Positions 41,213 through 50,743 are shown, counted from the stretch's first letter. The stretch: 64,000 bases of DNA from an uncultured Pelagibacteraceae bacterium (GCA_902573755.1 CACGLD010000001.1:103241-167240), one strand, 5' to 3'. Translations and numbers: made by a program. Notes: generated by a model not told the origin, from the letters alone.

Positions 41213-42099
41213 TGGATTGGGACAAATTAAAAATTTTTCATGCAGTAGCCGAGGCTGGAAGTTTTACAAATGCTACTGTTAACTTAAATCTTAGTCAATC
41301 AGCAATTAGCAGACAAATTCAATCATTAGAGCAAGATTTAAAAGTACAACTGTTTGAAAGACACGCAAGAGGATTAACACTTACAGAAAATGGTGAATAT
41401 GTTTTTAAAACAGCTCATGAAGTAATAAGTAAACTGAAAGAAGTTGAAACTTCATTAGGGGATCAAAAAAATAAACCTACAGGCAAATTAACAATTACGA
41501 CCGTAAGAAGTTTCGGAACTCACTGGTTAACACCAAGAATTCAAGAATTTATGAGACTAAACCCTGAAATTGAAATCGAATTAGTTTTTGATGACAAAGA
41601 ATTAGATTTAAGTACTCGACAAGCTGATATTGGAATTTTCATGAGAAGACCAAAACAGCTTAATTATATTCAGAAAAAATTAGTAGATATTAAGTACTAT
41701 ATTTATGGATCAAACAAGTACTTAGAAAAAAATGGAATGCCAAAAACAATAGGTGACTTAAATAAACATAAATTCATTTCTTTTGGAAAAGGCGCCCCTT
41801 CACCAGTTTATAATCCAGATTGGGCACTGAAAATTGGAATGCATGATGGAAAGAAAAGAAAAACAATAATGAAAGTAAATAGTGTAATGGGATTATTGTT
41901 AGCTGTTGAATCTGGAGTTGGATTAGCAGCTCTTCCAGAATATTTAGTATCAAATTCTAATAACGTAATTAAAGTGCTTCCAAAAGTAGAAGGACCTATA
42001 ACAGAAGCACACTTTGTTTACCCGCAATCCTTAAAAAACACAGCTAGAGTTCAAGCTTTCAGAAATTTCCTATTCAGTAAAATTGGCGACTGGAAATAG
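41212..42099 (+). CDS. LysR family transcriptional regulator
   Basis: N-terminal HTH FHAVAEAGSFTNATVNLNLSQSAISRQIQSLEQDLKVQLFERHARGLTLTENG. Confidence 0.95.
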   Translation: MDWDKLKIFHAVAEAGSFTNATVNLNLSQSAISRQIQSLEQDLKVQLFERHARGLTLTENGEYVFKTAHEVISKLKEVETSLGDQKNKPTGKLTITTVRSFGTHWLTPRIQEFMRLNPEIEIELVFDDKELDLSTRQADIGIFMRRPKQLNYIQKKLVDIKYYIYGSNKYLEKNGMPKTIGDLNKHKFISFGKGAPSPVYNPDWALKIGMHDGKKRKTIMKVNSVMGLLLAVESGVGLAALPEYLVSNSNNVIKVLPKVEGPITEAHFVYPQSLKNTARVQAFRNFLFSKIGDWK

Positions 42100-42151
42100 A
42101 AAAATAGCCAAAACCTCCCTAAATTATTAATAAATTTAAATCTGCGACACT

Positions 42152-42195
42152 ATTGCGATTGATAATCATTCTCATTGCGAATAGTTATCATTCTC
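42152..42195. promoter_or_regulatory. Tandem Fur-like operator (two 22-bp direct repeats)
   Basis: ATTGCGATTGATAATCATTCTC / ATTGCGAATAGTTATCATTCTC, 18/22 identical, immediately upstream of iron-binding protein gene; contains GATAATCATTCTC Fur-like core. Confidence 0.75.
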
Positions 42196-42223
42196 AAAAA
42201 TAACGTAATAATTAAGGAGTTTA

Positions 42224-43252
42224 ATGAGAAAATTAGCAATTTTAGCGTTAATTACATCTTTATTTGTATCAACTTTTGCGATTGCGAATGAGGTAAATGT
42301 ATTTAATGCAAGGCATTATAAGGCTGATGCTGAAATGTATGGAAAATTTACAGCAGCTACAGGAATTAAAGTAAATTTAATTAATGGAAAATCAGGAGCT
42401 TTAGAAAAAAGAATAGCCGAAGAAGGAGCAGATTCTTCAGCTGATCTTTATATTACTGCGGATGCTGGAAGATGTGGCGCAATGGATGCCAAAGGTTTGC
42501 TTCAACGTGGTTTATCATCTGCAACAATTAAAGCATCTGTTCCACAAAACTTTAGAACCAACAAATGGGTTGGAGTAGCAAAAAGAGCAAGAATTATTTA
42601 TTACTCACCTGAAAGAGTTAGTGGAGCTGAATTATCAGGTTTGACTTATGAAAGTTTAGCTGATCCAAAATGGAAAGGTAGATTGGTAATAAGAAAATCT
42701 AGCAATATTTATAATAAATCTCTTGTAGCTTCATTAATTGCAAATAATGGAAAAAAAGCTACAGCTGAATGGGCAAAAGGTGTTGTTGCTAACATGGCTA
42801 GAGATTCTAAAGGAAACGATAGAGCTCAAATTATGGCAGTAGCAGCTGGCGAAGCTGATATTGCAGTAGCTAACACTTATTATTTAGCACTTATGCTTTC
42901 AGGTAAAAAAGGTGCTGAACAACAAGCAGCTGCAAAAAAAGTTAAAGCGTTTTTTCCAAACCAGCAAGGTAGAGGAACACACATGAATATTAGTTGTGCT
43001 GCTTTAGTTAAAGGTGCACCTAATAAAGCAAACGCAATTGCACTTGTTGACTTTTTGTTATCACCAGAGTCTCAGGAACACTTTACGAATAATACGTTTG
43101 AGTTTCCAATGATTGATGGTGTTTCTCCAAGTCCACTAGTTGTGAATAATTTAGGGTTAGATTTTAAACAAGATTTAGCAACTAAAGTTTCAACTTATGG
43201 AAAAAATCAAGCTGCTGCATTAGAAGTTATGACAGCTGCTGGTTGGAAGTAA
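42224..43252 (+). CDS. Iron(III) ABC transporter substrate-binding protein
   Basis: Signal peptide, EVNVFNARHYKADAEMYGKFTAATGIKVNLINGKSGALEKRI (FutA/FbpA-like). Confidence 0.94.
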   Translation: MRKLAILALITSLFVSTFAIANEVNVFNARHYKADAEMYGKFTAATGIKVNLINGKSGALEKRIAEEGADSSADLYITADAGRCGAMDAKGLLQRGLSSATIKASVPQNFRTNKWVGVAKRARIIYYSPERVSGAELSGLTYESLADPKWKGRLVIRKSSNIYNKSLVASLIANNGKKATAEWAKGVVANMARDSKGNDRAQIMAVAAGEADIAVANTYYLALMLSGKKGAEQQAAAKKVKAFFPNQQGRGTHMNISCAALVKGAPNKANAIALVDFLLSPESQEHFTNNTFEFPMIDGVSPSPLVVNNLGLDFKQDLATKVSTYGKNQAAALEVMTAAGWK

Positions 43253-43258
43253 CAAATA

Positions 43259-43444
43259 GTGAAAAAGAATTTATTCAATTTTGATTTAAGTAATTCTTCT
43301 GTCATGAGCGGTTCACTTGAGGGTCAGATAACATGTGAACCATGCTCATCAGAGTGTGAAAAGATTAAAAGAAAAATAAATAATAGAAAATTATCTGAGA
43401 TTGAAAAAGACGAGGCTCTAGACATCCTCACTCCTTTTAAATGA
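43259..43444 (+). CDS. Small Cys-motif hypothetical protein
   Basis: 61 aa, GTG start, CEPCSSEC motif; 6 nt after the iron-binding protein gene. Confidence 0.55.
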   Translation: MKKNLFNFDLSNSSVMSGSLEGQITCEPCSSECEKIKRKINNRKLSEIEKDEALDILTPFK

Positions 43445-43466
43445 TGATATATTTCTTTTTAGACGG

Positions 43467-43522
43467 TGCCCACGTCACTCTCCTTTAGGATCTTTACCCT
43501 TTCCTAAAAATTGTCGTGGGCA
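43467..43522. ncRNA. Nested stem-loop in intergenic region (structured RNA element candidate)
   Basis: Outer TGCCCACG (43467-43474)/CGTGGGCA (43515-43522); inner TTTAGGA (43484-43490)/TCCTAAA (43502-43508). Confidence 0.5.
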
Positions 43523-43532
43523 TTAAAAAAAT

Positions 43533-44078
43533 ATGATTGAAGGATTTAAAATACCCCAAGTAACTTTTAGAATTAGAGAAGGTGATACTTCGGATAATGA
43601 AATTGCATGTGCAATTGGTGGGAAGTGGACAAATAAATCTACTGATGATTTTTTTAAAAATAAAAGAGTAATTTTATTTAGTTTACCTGGTGCATTTACA
43701 CCAACATGTTCATCTCAACAATTACCTGGATTTGAAAAAAGTGCTGATGAATTAAAAAAACATGGTATTGACGAAATTTATTGTTGTTCAGTAAATGACT
43801 CATATGTCATGAATGCTTGGTCAAAAAAAATGGGTATTTCTAATGTTAAAGTAATACCAGATGGATCAGGACTTTTTACAAAATATATGGGAATGTTAAT
43901 CTCCAAAGACCATGATGGATTTGGCCAAAGAAGTTGGAGGTATATGGCAGTTATTAATGATGGTATTGTTGAAAAATGGTGGCAGGAGCCTGGAATTAAT
44001 AATTCAGGCTCAGATGATGACCCGTATATAGAAACCACACCAGAAAATACACTAAAATACCTTTCTGAGTCAAAGTAA
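43533..44078 (+). CDS. Peroxiredoxin (Prx5/glutathione-type)
   Basis: VILFSLPGAFTPTCSSQQLPGFEK. Confidence 0.93.
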   Translation: MIEGFKIPQVTFRIREGDTSDNEIACAIGGKWTNKSTDDFFKNKRVILFSLPGAFTPTCSSQQLPGFEKSADELKKHGIDEIYCCSVNDSYVMNAWSKKMGISNVKVIPDGSGLFTKYMGMLISKDHDGFGQRSWRYMAVINDGIVEKWWQEPGINNSGSDDDPYIETTPENTLKYLSESK

Positions 44079-44118
44079 AATCATATTAAAAAAATTTTTT
44101 TATATTATAAAACTCTTA

Positions 44119-45738
44119 ATGTTAAAGAATTTAAATATCTGGTTTCTATCCTCTTTATTGGTGTCTATAGGCGTATTAATTCCAATCGTTACAGTTTTTT
44201 TTAGTTTTTTTGAAGAGACTTCAAATTATTATCAAGTATTAAAAGATACTTTTTTATTTGAGTATATTTTTAATTCTTTCTCACTACTATTCTGTGTCTT
44301 GATCTTAACATTTATAATAGGTACTGCATCTGCATACTTGGTTTCATTTTATAAATTTCCTTTAAGTGATTTCTTTAAATGGGGTCTTATACTTTCTTTC
44401 GCTGTTCCACCTTACATTTATGCATATTCTTTGACGGCCTTTTTTGAAAATTATGGTACAGCTTTTACAATCTTGACAAATTTATTTGGAGAAGGGGAAT
44501 ACAACAAACATATCCCAAAGTTCGATGGTGTTCTTGGAGCGGTACTTTCCCTTTCATTTTCATTATACGCTTATGTATATATTCTTTCTAGAGCATCATT
44601 TTTATATCAATCTCAAAACTTAATTGACTTAGGAAGAAGTTTAGGTTTTTCAAAATTTAAATCTTTATATTCTTTGATATTACCAGCTGCTAGGCCAGCT
44701 ATAGTCGCTGGATTATCTCTTGTTGCGATGGAAACATTAGCGGAATTTGGTGCAGTTGATTTTTTTTCAATAAACACCTTAACCACTGGAATTTATAATT
44801 CATGGATTACATTTGATGACTTGGCTTTTTCAAATAGATTGTCCTTTTTCTTACTAATATTTATATTTACATGTTTTATAATTGAAAATTTTTCTAGAAA
44901 AAAAGCTAAATATCATTTTAATTCAAGAGGTGGATTTAAACAAAAAGAAAAAATTATATTGTCTGGAAAAAAATCTTTTTTTGCATTTTTGTTTTGTTTT
45001 ATTATTTTCTTTTTAAGTTTTTTATTTCCTTTAAGCCAAATGTTATATTGGACAATTAAATTTCCAGAAAATCTCTTTGATATTGATGTAATTTCACTTA
45101 CTTTAAATACAATTTATTTGGTGATTTTATCTAGCATAGTCTTGATTTTATTTTCTTTAATTTCAAATTATGGAAATAGAGTTTCTAGAAACAAAGTTTT
45201 AAATTTTTTATCAACTATATCCATATCAGGTTATGCTATTCCAGGTGTTATTTTAGCTGTAGCATTTATTACTTTTATTGCTTGGTTTGATGAAAATATT
45301 GTTAAAACTCTAGGATTTTTGTCTATTAAAAAAATCTTTATTGGTTCTGTTCTTGGTCTTGTTTTAGTTTATTTTGTAAGATTTTATTCATTAGCATTTA
45401 ATGGAATTAAGTCAGGCTATGAAAAAATAAATATTTCAGTTGATGAAAGTTCATATCTACTTGGTTACTCCAAAAAGAAAACCTTCATGAATATTCACGT
45501 TCCTTTCTTAAGAAATTCTCTTTTATTTGTAGCTATATTGATTTCTTTAGAAATAATAAGAGAGTTACCAATAACCCTTATTTTAAGACCATTTAATTTT
45601 GAAACTTTTGCAACAACCGCTTATATATCTGCATCTGAAGATTTGTTAGAAGCTGCAGCAGTTCCATCATTATTTTTAATTTTAATTGCAACTATATTTA
45701 TTATGTTTACATCTAAATATATTCTTAGAGAAAAATGA
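44119..45738 (+). CDS. Iron(III) ABC transporter permease (FbpB-like, fused)
   Basis: 539 aa, two permease modules (EAA loops LGRSLGFSKFKSLYSLILPAARPA; LGYSKKKTFMNIHVPFLR). Confidence 0.92.
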   Translation: MLKNLNIWFLSSLLVSIGVLIPIVTVFFSFFEETSNYYQVLKDTFLFEYIFNSFSLLFCVLILTFIIGTASAYLVSFYKFPLSDFFKWGLILSFAVPPYIYAYSLTAFFENYGTAFTILTNLFGEGEYNKHIPKFDGVLGAVLSLSFSLYAYVYILSRASFLYQSQNLIDLGRSLGFSKFKSLYSLILPAARPAIVAGLSLVAMETLAEFGAVDFFSINTLTTGIYNSWITFDDLAFSNRLSFFLLIFIFTCFIIENFSRKKAKYHFNSRGGFKQKEKIILSGKKSFFAFLFCFIIFFLSFLFPLSQMLYWTIKFPENLFDIDVISLTLNTIYLVILSSIVLILFSLISNYGNRVSRNKVLNFLSTISISGYAIPGVILAVAFITFIAWFDENIVKTLGFLSIKKIFIGSVLGLVLVYFVRFYSLAFNGIKSGYEKINISVDESSYLLGYSKKKTFMNIHVPFLRNSLLFVAILISLEIIRELPITLILRPFNFETFATTAYISASEDLLEAAAVPSLFLILIATIFIMFTSKYILREK

Positions 45739-46796
45739 AAAATAATTTTTTAGAAATTAAAGGTGTTGATTTTATAATTGGTGGAAAAACCAAAGTTAAA
45801 AACGCATCATTTGCAATTGAAAATGAAGGAGAAACTTTGTGTATTTTAGGTCCTTCAGGAATTGGAAAAACAACAATCTTAAGAACAATTGCTGGCTTGG
45901 AGAATGTTGAAAAAGGTTCAATTAAATTAAATGGAAAATTAATATCTTCCAAAGATAAACATGTTGAGCCTGAAGACAGAAATGTATCTTTAGCTTTTCA
46001 AGATAATAGCTTGTTTCCACATTACACTGTTGAAAAGAATATATTGTTGGGCACTGAGAGAAATAAAGCAAAAAAGAAAAAAAAACTTACTTTTAAAGAG
46101 ATTATTGATTTACTGGATATTTCAAAAATACTTAAAAAATATCCACATGAAATAAGTGCTGGAGAGGCACAAAGAGCATCTCTTGCAAGATCTTTACTTA
46201 CACAACCTGATCTTTTGTTGTTAGACGAACCGTTATCGAATGTCGATCAAAGCTTTAAAGAGGAAATTCAAGTAAGATTAAAAAAAATTTTAACCAAATT
46301 AAAGATTACAACAATAATCGTAACTCATGACTCATACGAAGCTTTTTATTTGGGACACAAATGTGCAATTATATTAGATGGTCAAATCAAACAATTTGAT
46401 GATCCTTATAATGTTTATCACTTTCCAAATTCAGTCGAAGTAGTAAATTTTTTAAATCGTGGAATTTTAATTCCAGCAAAAGTTACAGGAGAAAATTCAC
46501 TAGAAAATGAGGATCTTGGAACAATTAAAGGTAATTTTATTAAGCATTATCCAAAAGGTTCAAATGTACAATTATTATTGCAACCAGAAGATCTTGAGCA
46601 CGATGATAAAAGTAATTTAAAACTAGAAGTAGTTGATCGAAAATTTAGAGGTACCAACTTTATTTATACTTTAAAAACTAATAGCGATTTATTAATACCA
46701 GTTTTTGTTCATTCTCATCACGAACATCAACATGAAGCTGATGAAAAGTTCGGAATTAAAAGACCGATTAATATTGATCACATAGTTTGTTTTTAA
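45735..46796 (+). CDS. Iron(III) ABC transporter ATP-binding protein (FbpC-like)
   Basis: Walker A LGPSGIGKTT, signature ISAGEAQRASLARSL, Walker B LLLLDEP. Confidence 0.93.
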   Translation: MKNNFLEIKGVDFIIGGKTKVKNASFAIENEGETLCILGPSGIGKTTILRTIAGLENVEKGSIKLNGKLISSKDKHVEPEDRNVSLAFQDNSLFPHYTVEKNILLGTERNKAKKKKKLTFKEIIDLLDISKILKKYPHEISAGEAQRASLARSLLTQPDLLLLDEPLSNVDQSFKEEIQVRLKKILTKLKITTIIVTHDSYEAFYLGHKCAIILDGQIKQFDDPYNVYHFPNSVEVVNFLNRGILIPAKVTGENSLENEDLGTIKGNFIKHYPKGSNVQLLLQPEDLEHDDKSNLKLEVVDRKFRGTNFIYTLKTNSDLLIPVFVHSHHEHQHEADEKFGIKRPINIDHIVCF

Positions 46797-46808
46797 TAAA
46801 ACAAGCGA

Positions 46809-47495
46809 ATGCTTACAAAAAAACAATTATTTACTCGAGGGATGTTGGATATTTCTCCACATATGCTTTCAGTAATTCCATTCGGAATAATTTGTGGAGC
46901 AATCGGTGTTGAACTCGGATTTCACCCATATTTAGTTTACGCAATGTCTTTCATAATTTTTGGAGGAGCTTCACAGATAGTATTTTTACAATTGTTATCA
47001 GGGGGCGCGTCTAGTTTGGTTGCAGTTGCTTCTGTTGGAATTATAAATTCCAGACATTTATTATATGGAGCTGTTTTATCTGAATATTTAGAAAAATTAT
47101 CTTTTATAAAAAAATTATTAATTTCTTATGTTGTTGTAGATCAAGGGTTTGCTGAGTCTAATAAGTTTTTCAAAAAAAATAGAAGTGAAGAATTTTTACA
47201 TTATCATTTAATTGGTACTGGTTGTACAATGTGGGTTTGTTGGCAAATTGCAACCTTATCAGGTATTGTTTTAGGTTCATTTGTTCCAGAAGAACTTGGG
47301 TTAAAATTTGCAATACCTTTAACATTTATAGCAATTGTTGTTCATGATTTAAAAAAATTAGATCATGTAATTGTAATGATTACTTGCGGTTTAAGTTCAC
47401 TATTATTTTTTGATGCTCCATTTAAATCTTACATAATTATTTCACCTATAATTGCTTTATTTGTAGCTGCACTATTGTTGAGGTTAAAAAAATGA
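46809..47495 (+). CDS. azlC: Branched-chain amino acid permease AzlC family
   Basis: AzlC pattern FIIFGGASQIVFLQLLSGGASSLVAVASVGIINSRHLLYGA. Confidence 0.92.
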   Translation: MLTKKQLFTRGMLDISPHMLSVIPFGIICGAIGVELGFHPYLVYAMSFIIFGGASQIVFLQLLSGGASSLVAVASVGIINSRHLLYGAVLSEYLEKLSFIKKLLISYVVVDQGFAESNKFFKKNRSEEFLHYHLIGTGCTMWVCWQIATLSGIVLGSFVPEELGLKFAIPLTFIAIVVHDLKKLDHVIVMITCGLSSLLFFDAPFKSYIIISPIIALFVAALLLRLKK

Positions 47496-47809
47496 CCCTT
47501 ACATCAATTATTTTTGCTGGAATATTAACTTACCTTACCAGAATGACTATGATCGCTTTAATTAGCAGGGATATGTTGGGAGACAAAATTAAAGCAGTGC
47601 TAGAATATGTTCCTTCTGCGGTATTTCCAGCAATAATATTTCCAGGAATATTTATAAATGATTTTGGAACTTTTATAGAAATGAATGATCCCAAAATTTT
47701 TGGAGCATTAGTTGCTGTTATTGTAGGTTATTTTTCAAAAAATATTATTGCAACAATTTCAGCTGGATTAGTTTCTTATTGGTTTTTAATATTTGTAGTA
47801 TTTAATTAG
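47492..47809 (+). CDS. azlD: AzlD family protein
   Basis: 105 aa, TYLTRMTMIAL...YVPSAVFPAIIFPGI; 4-nt overlap with azlC. Confidence 0.92.
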   Translation: MTLTSIIFAGILTYLTRMTMIALISRDMLGDKIKAVLEYVPSAVFPAIIFPGIFINDFGTFIEMNDPKIFGALVAVIVGYFSKNIIATISAGLVSYWFLIFVVFN

Positions 47810-48485
47810 CACCTAATTTTATATTTTTACTTACATTGATATCTATTAATTTTGGTTTTGCTAAATTAAGATTTGACATTAGCTCGACATACTCATCAAC
47901 ATTTTTAACCTGCAATCTTGGATTAAATTTTTTTTCATTACCGATTGTACTAGATTCCTTACCGTTATAATCATGACCAGGATACAAAATGGTATCTTCA
48001 GGTAATTTTAACAATCTGTTAAAGATCGAGTTATAAGCATCCTTCGAACTACCGTTTTGAAAATCAGTTCTACCAGTTCCATTTATTAAGAGGGTATCTC
48101 CTGAAAATAAATATTTATTCATCAAGAAACTATAGCTGTCAGAGGTGTGTCCTGGAGTATACATTGCTTTAATTTCTAATTGATCAATTTTAATTATATC
48201 GTCATCTTTTAGTTTTATATCTACTGTATCTGCAGGTGTGTGTTCACCCATAATAGTAGAACAATTTGTTGATTGTTTTAATTTTGATGCACCTGTAACA
48301 TGATCTGCGTGAATGTGTGTATCTATTACTTTGACTAGTTTTAATTCTAATTCATTTAGAATACTTATATAGCTTTCAACATTTTCAATTACTGGATCGA
48401 TTATAACGGCCTCGCGACCTTTTGCCGAAGCGATAATATAAGTATATGTTGAAGATTTTTCGTCAAATACTTGTTTAAAGATCAT
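47802..48485 (-). CDS. MBL-fold hydrolase, ETHE1-like persulfide dioxygenase family
   Basis: DTHIHADHVTGASKLK, MYTPGHTSDSYSF, FSGDTLLINGTGRTDFQ, LYPGHDYNG. Confidence 0.88.
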   Translation of the reverse strand: MIFKQVFDEKSSTYTYIIASAKGREAVIIDPVIENVESYISILNELELKLVKVIDTHIHADHVTGASKLKQSTNCSTIMGEHTPADTVDIKLKDDDIIKIDQLEIKAMYTPGHTSDSYSFLMNKYLFSGDTLLINGTGRTDFQNGSSKDAYNSIFNRLLKLPEDTILYPGHDYNGKESSTIGNEKKFNPRLQVKNVDEYVELMSNLNLAKPKLIDINVSKNIKLGAN

Positions 48486-48507
48486 TAAATATTATTATCA
48501 AATAATT

Positions 48508-48945
48508 ATGAGTACCTCTACATTTCATTGGTCTTGTAAACACACTTGGAAACGCAGCGCAAAAAATACTATGTGGTGTGTAATTGGTTGTTCTATAGGT
48601 GATTTTGGGACAATTTTATTTTTTCAATTAACACAAATACCATTTCCTATTTTAGCGATTATGATTTTAGCTATTATTAATGGCTTAATCACAAGTATAA
48701 TCCTTGAAACTATTATTCTTATTAAGCAAGGTTTCTCATTTAATGGAGCTTTAAAAACTGCGTCAGGTATGAGTTTGATTTCAATGCTAAGCATGGAAAT
48801 AATGATGAACCTTACAGACTATTTATTAACTGGTGGAGCAATTTTAACATGGTGGGTTGTACCGATAATGTTGATTGTTGGGTTTTTAACTCCATGGCCA
48901 TATAATTATTGGCGTCTTAAAAAATTTGGAATTAATTGTCATTAA
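48508..48945 (+). CDS. DUF4396-like membrane protein
   Basis: 145 aa, multi-TM, HWSCKHTWKRSAKNTMWCVIGCSIGDFGTILFF. Confidence 0.75.
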   Translation: MSTSTFHWSCKHTWKRSAKNTMWCVIGCSIGDFGTILFFQLTQIPFPILAIMILAIINGLITSIILETIILIKQGFSFNGALKTASGMSLISMLSMEIMMNLTDYLLTGGAILTWWVVPIMLIVGFLTPWPYNYWRLKKFGINCH

Positions 48946-48950
48946 TAAAT

Positions 48951-49478
48951 TTAAAGCATTCTTTTTAATAAATTATCATTAAAAAAAATTTTATGTACTA
49001 TCACAGCCAGTATATGAATTGAAATTAGAGCGATCATAAAATAATTAGATAAAATATGAATTTCATAAAATTGATCAGCTAATCCAAAATTATCTTGAAT
49101 TTTTATTTCTTTAAATAAAATTATTAATGTTTCTCCATTAAATAATTTTTTTAAAATCCCTGAAATTGTGATTGATAAAATTGTCACATATAAAAGTAGA
49201 TGATTTAATTTTGCTAAAAACTTTTGTCCTTTAAAAATACTAGGTTCTAATTTTGGTGTAGGATTAAATATCTTAATAAGTAATCTTATTATTACTATGT
49301 AAAATAAAGACAATCCTATTATGATATGGATATTTTCAATATTAATTCTTTGTTCACCAAAGTCTAAATCTACAAGATAGAAACCAAGTGGAATTTGAAT
49401 AAATAGTAGTAACGCACTAACCCAATGCAAAATCTTTGAAATAACACCATACTCTGTTATGGTATTTTTTATATGCAT
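48951..49478 (-). CDS. Cytochrome b561 family protein
   Basis: 175 aa, KILHWVSALLLFIQIPLGF, four hydrophobic helices with His residues. Confidence 0.88.
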   Translation of the reverse strand: MHIKNTITEYGVISKILHWVSALLLFIQIPLGFYLVDLDFGEQRINIENIHIIIGLSLFYIVIIRLLIKIFNPTPKLEPSIFKGQKFLAKLNHLLLYVTILSITISGILKKLFNGETLIILFKEIKIQDNFGLADQFYEIHILSNYFMIALISIHILAVIVHKIFFNDNLLKRML

Positions 49479-49940
49479 ACTTTAGTTAAACACATAAACA
49501 GTTCTTTTAAAATATTTTTATTATCAACAATTATTTTATTAATTGGGTTTAATTCAAATGCAGAGATGACTGCTGAGGAAATCATTAAAAATAGACAAGC
49601 CTTGTTTAGTAAAAACTATCGAACAGCAAAAAAAGTTAAGTCATTAGCTTCAAATCTTGATTTTGAAGATGCTGTATTATTAATGAATGAAATGAGTGAA
49701 AATTATAGAGTGTTATCTGAATTATTTCCTGATAATACAAAAGAAGGATTTGATACCGAAGCGTTACCCATAATATGGGAAGAAAAAGATAAATTTACCA
49801 AATTAATGCTAAAGGCTTCTGATGATGTGACACAACTTGCGTCTATAATTGAAGATGCTGACGATGTGGGGGGCGTCCTTACTAAATTGATGTGGAGTAA
49901 TTGTAAGGCTTGTCATAATAGGTACAGAGAAGAACATTAA
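49473..49940 (+). CDS. Cytochrome c'/c556-type protein
   Basis: Signal peptide and C-terminal CKACH heme motif. Confidence 0.88.
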   Translation: MHTLVKHINSSFKIFLLSTIILLIGFNSNAEMTAEEIIKNRQALFSKNYRTAKKVKSLASNLDFEDAVLLMNEMSENYRVLSELFPDNTKEGFDTEALPIIWEEKDKFTKLMLKASDDVTQLASIIEDADDVGGVLTKLMWSNCKACHNRYREEH

Positions 49941-49953
49941 GTACTAAGTTAGA

Positions 49954-50481
49954 ATGATACCTCAAAAAGTTAAAGATCATATTGAAGAATATATTAGCCA
50001 AGAAGTTTACGTTCAAATAGCTATAATTAAGGGCAAAGAAAAGGTTTCAACAGAAACAGCTATTGATAAATATTTTAATACAAATCACTTTAAAGATTTT
50101 TCTGAAGGTAAACCTTATTTTCATTTCATTGATGGATTAAGAGATAAATGCCTTGGAAAACTTAAGAATTCTCCCATGAGAGATAAGAAAACAGAGGATG
50201 AGACTATAAAATTATTACAAAAAAAATTAAACGATTTAACTGATGATGAGCTTGGAGACACTTATTGGGAAATAGAAACAGGAGAATTTTTTTCAGGAGA
50301 GCAAATAAAAGAATTAGAAAAAAATTGCAGAGAATTAATTAAAGACCTTAATCTTTCAAATAAAAATAAAAAAGAAGTTCAAAAAACTATTTTGAGTTTT
50401 TGTGAAAACTATGAAAAGTTGTGTCAAAAAAAATACCCAGAAGCTCCACTTCCACTAGAAATATTAAAATCTGTAAATTAG
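49954..50481 (+). CDS. Hypothetical protein
   Basis: 175 aa charged helical ORF. Confidence 0.65.
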   Translation: MIPQKVKDHIEEYISQEVYVQIAIIKGKEKVSTETAIDKYFNTNHFKDFSEGKPYFHFIDGLRDKCLGKLKNSPMRDKKTEDETIKLLQKKLNDLTDDELGDTYWEIETGEFFSGEQIKELEKNCRELIKDLNLSNKNKKEVQKTILSFCENYEKLCQKKYPEAPLPLEILKSVN

Positions 50482-50487
50482 TTTTTA

Positions 50488-50527
50488 AAGGGTTCGCTCT
50501 TTAAGTGTATACCTAAAGAGCTCCCTT
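50488..50527 (+). ncRNA. Strong stem-loop in long convergent intergenic region
   Basis: AAGGG(TTC)GCTCTTTA - 10-nt loop - TAAAGAGC(T)CCCTT. Confidence 0.5.
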
Positions 50528-50533
50528 GTATCG

Positions 50534-50573
50534 CCTCTTTGGCATTATAATTCCGAGAGGAATTTATTTTTTG
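50534..50573 (+). terminator. Rho-independent-like terminator
   Basis: CCTCT...AGAGG hairpin with inner GG/CC, followed by AATTTATTTTTTG. Confidence 0.5.
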
Positions 50574-50743
50574 TTATATTTTTGAAATATGAGCTGTTCA
50601 GCTAAGTATCAGGTGGTGAAAGTATTAACATAAACCTCCTTCCATAAAAAAGGTAATTATAATTTATACAATTTCAATTTATTTATTTTAATTTTGAGTA
50701 AATATATTTATTGAATACAACCTAGTGCTTTAGTAGATTCCCG

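Noticed and set aside
46700-46745. His-rich stretch HSHHEHQHE in the iron ABC ATPase as a novel metal sensor
   Set aside because: Lies in the C-terminal regulatory region where related ATPases can carry similar His-containing stretches; not distinctive enough without alignment.
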